Assembly: GCF_038181555.1 (NCBI RefSeq)
Contig: NZ_JBBWUA010000005.1
Span: 62,001 to 126,000, forward strand
Direction of reading: 5' to 3'
Source: Desulfitobacterium sp038181555
Lineage (GTDB): Bacteria > Bacillota > Desulfitobacteriia > Desulfitobacteriales > Desulfitobacteriaceae
Length of the DNA: 64,000 bases
Both the position numbers and the translations under genes were made by a program. Below are positions 60,814 through 64,000 of the stretch, piece after piece. Within the stretch, counting starts at the first letter, position 1. Every line of letters begins with the position of its first letter. Under the pieces are notes generated by a model. It saw nothing but the letters and a program-made list of their open reading frames with translations, had not been told where the DNA came from and did not search any database.

Positions 60814-62778
60814 ATGAAAGGGTTATATACAAAGTGGTTTACCCAAGTTAAGAATAAATTGGAGGATTCGCCACCCGAAGAAAAGGACGAGCTAATCCCA
60901 ACTGAAACATTAGATAACGAAAAATGGCATCATGAAGTGGATACCCTTTACACCCTGCTTGCCAATTTTTATGGCAGTGACAAATTAGTCCTAAAGGCCA
61001 CTCGCCTTGAGGCTATTCACCTTATACAATCCAAGGACATTCAAAAACGAGCTGCTGGACTTCTTAAGCTTGTTTTAGATGATCCGACTGATCGCCCCTT
61101 GCCCGAGCCAGAAGAAATTTCACAGATTCTTCTGGAGATCGAAGATCATCTCGCTGAACTGATTGCTCGGCGAGCCGTGGAAGAACGCTTGGACAAAGCT
61201 GTAGCCGATAAAATGCAGGAGCGACATGAGGATTATGTCAAGGAAATAAAAAACCAGCTTGTTAAGGAGAATTCCGGTCCGGATAATGCTCAAACTTTAA
61301 AAAAATTGGCCCATATTGAAAAGATGAATCAAGTAAAGCTGGCCAATTCGGTCGCGGAGGTTTTACGGCCCCAAAGCGTGGAAGAAGTCATCGGTCAACA
61401 GATTCCTATGCAGTTTCTTTTAGCTAAGTTGGCTACACCCTATCCCCAACATCTACTTATTTATGGTCCCCCGGGGGTGGGAAAAACCTCTGCAGCCCGA
61501 GTGGCTTTAGAAGCTGTGAAGAACACTGCCCATACCCCCTTTGCCGCAAAGGCTCCTTTCATCGAAGTCGACGGGACGACCTTGCGCTGGGATCCAAGGG
61601 ATATATCGAACCCTTTATTGGGATCCGTTCATGATCCGATCTATCAGGGGGCTAAGCGAGATTTAGCGGAAACGGGGATACCCGAGCCGAAGATGGGGTT
61701 AGTCAGTGATGCCCATGGAGGGATATTATTTATCGACGAGATAGGCGAGATGGACCCTGTACTTTTGAATAAACTCCTCAAAGTGTTAGAGGATAAGCGC
61801 GTATTTTTTGAATCCGCCTATTACGATCCTAATGATCCGCAAGTGCCACTGTATATTAAGAAACTCTTTGAAGAAGGTGCTCCTGCAGATTTTGTGTTGA
61901 TTGGAGCAACGACACGGGATCCACGGGAGATTAATCCGGCTTTAAGGTCGCGCTGTGCTGAAATCTATTTTAATCCTCTCGAGCCCAAGGATATTCAACA
62001 TATTGTTGTCCAAGCCGCTCAAAAGTTAGGCGCAACCTTAGAGAAACAGGTTCCGCAGATAATTAGCGACTACGTCTTCGAAGGTCGCAAGGCGAATACA
62101 ATCCTTAGTGATACTTATGGGCTTGCTCATTATCGTCGCCCCCATCAGGAAGAGGTTATCCTGAAGACTGAGGAAGTCTATGAGGTGCTACGTTCAGCTC
62201 GACTTACCCCCTATATCTCCCATAAAGCCATTGAGGATGGTGAGGTAGGGAGAATTCTAGGACTTGGGGTCCATGGTTTTGTGGGTTCCGTCCTGGAAAT
62301 TGAGGCCATCGTCTTTACGGGTAGAGAGGGAAAGGGAGCTATTCGTTTTAATGAAACCGCAGGAAGTATGGCGCGGGATGCCGTATTTAATGCAACAGCG
62401 GTCCTGCGCAGCCTGACAGGAGTAGATTTAAAGGATTACGATGTCCATGTCAATGTGGTGGGTGGTGGAAATATTGACGGACCTTCGGCAGGCTGTGCCA
62501 CCACCTTAGCCATCTACAGCGCTCTAAAAAGTGCGCCTTTGCGCCAAGATGTTGCCGTGACCGGAGAAATATCCATTCAAGGGAAAGTGCGTCCGGTCGG
62601 AGGCATCGCTGAGAAAATATTTGGTGCCAAGCAAGCCGGGGTCAAAACCGTGCTCATACCCAAAGCTAACCAAGCTGATGTTCCGTCCGGTCTTCAAGGT
62701 ATTCAAGTGATTCCGATTGAGACAATTCAGGAAGCCTTGGAGCATGCATTATTCACGAACAAAATTGTACGGCAATGA
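60814..62778 (+). CDS. lonC: Lon-like ATP-dependent protease LonC
   Basis: A 654-residue Lon-family protease of the spore-former-restricted type. An N-terminal helical region (about 1-190) replaces the usual Lon substrate domain. It then has an AAA+ module with GPPGVGKTSAARVALE and ILFIDEIGEMDPV, and an S16 protease domain with GPSAGCATT (Ser558) and Lys601 in GGIAEK, the catalytic pair. LonC lies between rplI and dnaB in clostridial genomes, as here. The role in sporulation is inferred. ATG after AAAGGGG. Confidence 0.93.
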   Translation: MKGLYTKWFTQVKNKLEDSPPEEKDELIPTETLDNEKWHHEVDTLYTLLANFYGSDKLVLKATRLEAIHLIQSKDIQKRAAGLLKLVLDDPTDRPLPEPEEISQILLEIEDHLAELIARRAVEERLDKAVADKMQERHEDYVKEIKNQLVKENSGPDNAQTLKKLAHIEKMNQVKLANSVAEVLRPQSVEEVIGQQIPMQFLLAKLATPYPQHLLIYGPPGVGKTSAARVALEAVKNTAHTPFAAKAPFIEVDGTTLRWDPRDISNPLLGSVHDPIYQGAKRDLAETGIPEPKMGLVSDAHGGILFIDEIGEMDPVLLNKLLKVLEDKRVFFESAYYDPNDPQVPLYIKKLFEEGAPADFVLIGATTRDPREINPALRSRCAEIYFNPLEPKDIQHIVVQAAQKLGATLEKQVPQIISDYVFEGRKANTILSDTYGLAHYRRPHQEEVILKTEEVYEVLRSARLTPYISHKAIEDGEVGRILGLGVHGFVGSVLEIEAIVFTGREGKGAIRFNETAGSMARDAVFNATAVLRSLTGVDLKDYDVHVNVVGGGNIDGPSAGCATTLAIYSALKSAPLRQDVAVTGEISIQGKVRPVGGIAEKIFGAKQAGVKTVLIPKANQADVPSGLQGIQVIPIETIQEALEHALFTNKIVRQ

Positions 62779-62791
62779 GGAGGAGAGAAGC

Positions 62792-64000
62792 ATGGAACTG
62801 ACCAAAGTTCCTCCCCATAATTTAGAGGCGGAACAATCGGTTTTAGGTGCTTTGATGCTGGAACCGGAAGTGGGAAGTTCCGTTTTCGAAGTGTTACAGC
62901 CTGAGGACTTTTATCGGGATAACCATCGACAGATTTTCCTAACCATCCGGAATCTTTTTGAACAGGGAGACCCTGTGGATTTGGTGTCAGTCGCCGAGGG
63001 TCTTCGTCAAAGCGGACGGTTAGAGCAAATCGGGGGTATCGCCACCATCTCGCAGATCGCTCGCTCGGTTCCTTCAGCAGTGAACTGCGAGTATTATGCG
63101 CGCATCGTGGCCGAAAAATCTTTGCTGCGCCAGCTCATTCGTGCTACCGGCCAGATTTCGGAGAGGGGCTATGAACCGGGAGAAGAGGCCACCGCTTTGT
63201 TGGAAGAAGCGGAAAAGATGGTCATGGATCTTTCACAACGGCAGGTCAAAGATGGCTTTGAATCCATCCGCAATATTTTATTGCATACTTTTGAAAAGAT
63301 AGAAACTCTTTATGCTAATAAGGGGAACCTGACTGGAGTGCCTACCTATTTTACAGAATTAGATAGGATGACCTCCGGTTGGCAGCCTTCCGATCTGATT
63401 ATTATTGCAGCGCGTCCCTCCATGGGAAAAACAGCATTTGTTTTGAATATGGCTCAAAACGCTGCGGTGAGAGCGAATGTTTCGGTTGCTTTATTTAGCT
63501 TGGAAATGTCCAAGGAACAATTAGTCCAGCGGATGCTCTGTTCAGAAGCTATGGTGGATCAGCAGCGGGTCCGTACAGGAGATTTATTAGATACAGACTG
63601 GCCGAAGCTTACCCGGGCTGTGGGTCCCCTTTCTGATGCATCAATTTATATTGACGATACGGTAGGAATTTCTTTAGCGGAGCTACGTTCAAAGGCAAGA
63701 CGCCTCAAGATGGAAAATGGCTTAGGGTTAATTGTCATTGACTACCTGCAACTAATGTCCTTGGGAAGACGGGCAGAAAGCCGCCAGCAGGAGGTTGCCC
63801 AGATCTCGCGGGGATTAAAGGGTATTGCCCGAGAGCTAAAGGTTCCAGTTATAGCACTTTCCCAGCTTAATCGTGGGGTTGAACAGCGCCAGGATAAGCG
63901 CCCGATCATGTCTGATTTGCTAGAGTCCGGTTCCATTGAAGCCGATGCAGATGTTATTTCGTTTATTTATCGAGATGAATACTATAATTCCGAATCAGAT
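62792..64000 (+). CDS. dnaB: Replicative DNA helicase DnaB, 5' part
   Basis: The ring helicase of the replisome (DnaC in Bacillus naming). 403 codons are in the window and the gene runs off the right edge. The N-terminal DnaG-binding domain (EAEQSVLGALMLEPE) is followed by the RecA-like motor with Walker A ARPSMGKTAFVLNMA, the DYLQLM segment and SQLNRGVEQRQDKRP. ATG after GGAGGAGAGAAGC, 13 bp past lonC. Confidence 0.97.
   Translation, partial: MELTKVPPHNLEAEQSVLGALMLEPEVGSSVFEVLQPEDFYRDNHRQIFLTIRNLFEQGDPVDLVSVAEGLRQSGRLEQIGGIATISQIARSVPSAVNCEYYARIVAEKSLLRQLIRATGQISERGYEPGEEATALLEEAEKMVMDLSQRQVKDGFESIRNILLHTFEKIETLYANKGNLTGVPTYFTELDRMTSGWQPSDLIIIAARPSMGKTAFVLNMAQNAAVRANVSVALFSLEMSKEQLVQRMLCSEAMVDQQRVRTGDLLDTDWPKLTRAVGPLSDASIYIDDTVGISLAELRSKARRLKMENGLGLIVIDYLQLMSLGRRAESRQQEVAQISRGLKGIARELKVPVIALSQLNRGVEQRQDKRPIMSDLLESGSIEADADVISFIYRDEYYNSESD

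Overview
The window is the replication-origin region of an endospore-forming, anaerobic, low-to-moderate GC Firmicute. The gene order dnaA-dnaN-recF-remB-gyrB-gyrA on one side and rpmH-rnpA-yidD-yidC-khpB-mnmE-mnmG-rsmG-parA-parB on the other is the conserved Firmicutes origin. The left arm repeats the Bacillus order recR-ybaB-dnaX-SRP RNA and holB-ricT-yabA-rsmI-abrB-metG-tatD-yabE-rnmV. A single-chain pyruvate:ferredoxin oxidoreductase, a gerA operon, lonC, bofA, spo0E, yyaC and cwlD point to an anaerobic spore former. Desulfitobacterium or Desulfosporosinus (Peptococcaceae-like Clostridia) is my best guess; the species cannot be fixed from the sequence alone.

Layout. Genes left of about 40.4 kb lie almost entirely on the minus strand and genes to the right on the plus strand, so transcription follows both replication forks. 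The exceptions are abrB and yyaC. Left arm, from the left edge: a 5' fragment of rnmV, a GH18 lipoprotein, cwlD, two G5/3D cell-wall proteins, tatD-metG, abrB, rsmI-yabA-ricT-holB-decarboxylase, a gerA operon, a ferritin-like protein, PFOR, bofA, recR-ybaB-dnaX, SRP RNA and tRNA-Ser. Next come spo0E and a three-gene accessory cassette (XRE regulator, four-helix membrane protein, B12-type radical SAM protein). These are followed by a gene-poor kilobase with a candidate non-coding RNA and unusual repeats, a tRNA/tadA cluster, serS, a PdxT-like protein, gyrA, gyrB, remB, recF, dnaN and dnaA.

The origin appears bipartite. One DnaA-box cluster lies upstream of dnaA (40490-40687) and a second lies between dnaA and dnaN (38934-39075). 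On the right arm, parAB is followed by three identical parS palindromes. After these come two membrane-associated proteins of unknown function, yyaC, a YkvI-like transporter, hypAB with a TPR gene, a CBS protein, a repeat array, cvpA, DUF951, ychF, rpsF-ssb-rpsR, a MazG-like gene, DUF2232, rplI, lonC and the 5' part of dnaB.

Most coding content is ordinary housekeeping. The unexplained signals are non-coding: (1) a roughly 90-bp repeat found just downstream of two tRNA-Ser genes, one copy lying between 83-bp direct repeats that carry the tRNA 3' end; (2) a likely transcript of about 365 nt with a consensus promoter and a terminal hairpin but no ORF; (3) a hairpin repeat family at 7.8 kb and 55.0-55.3 kb with a compensatory base-pair change; (4) a 44-bp perfect palindrome. 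A PdxT-like protein without an adjacent PdxS partner also deserves a second look.
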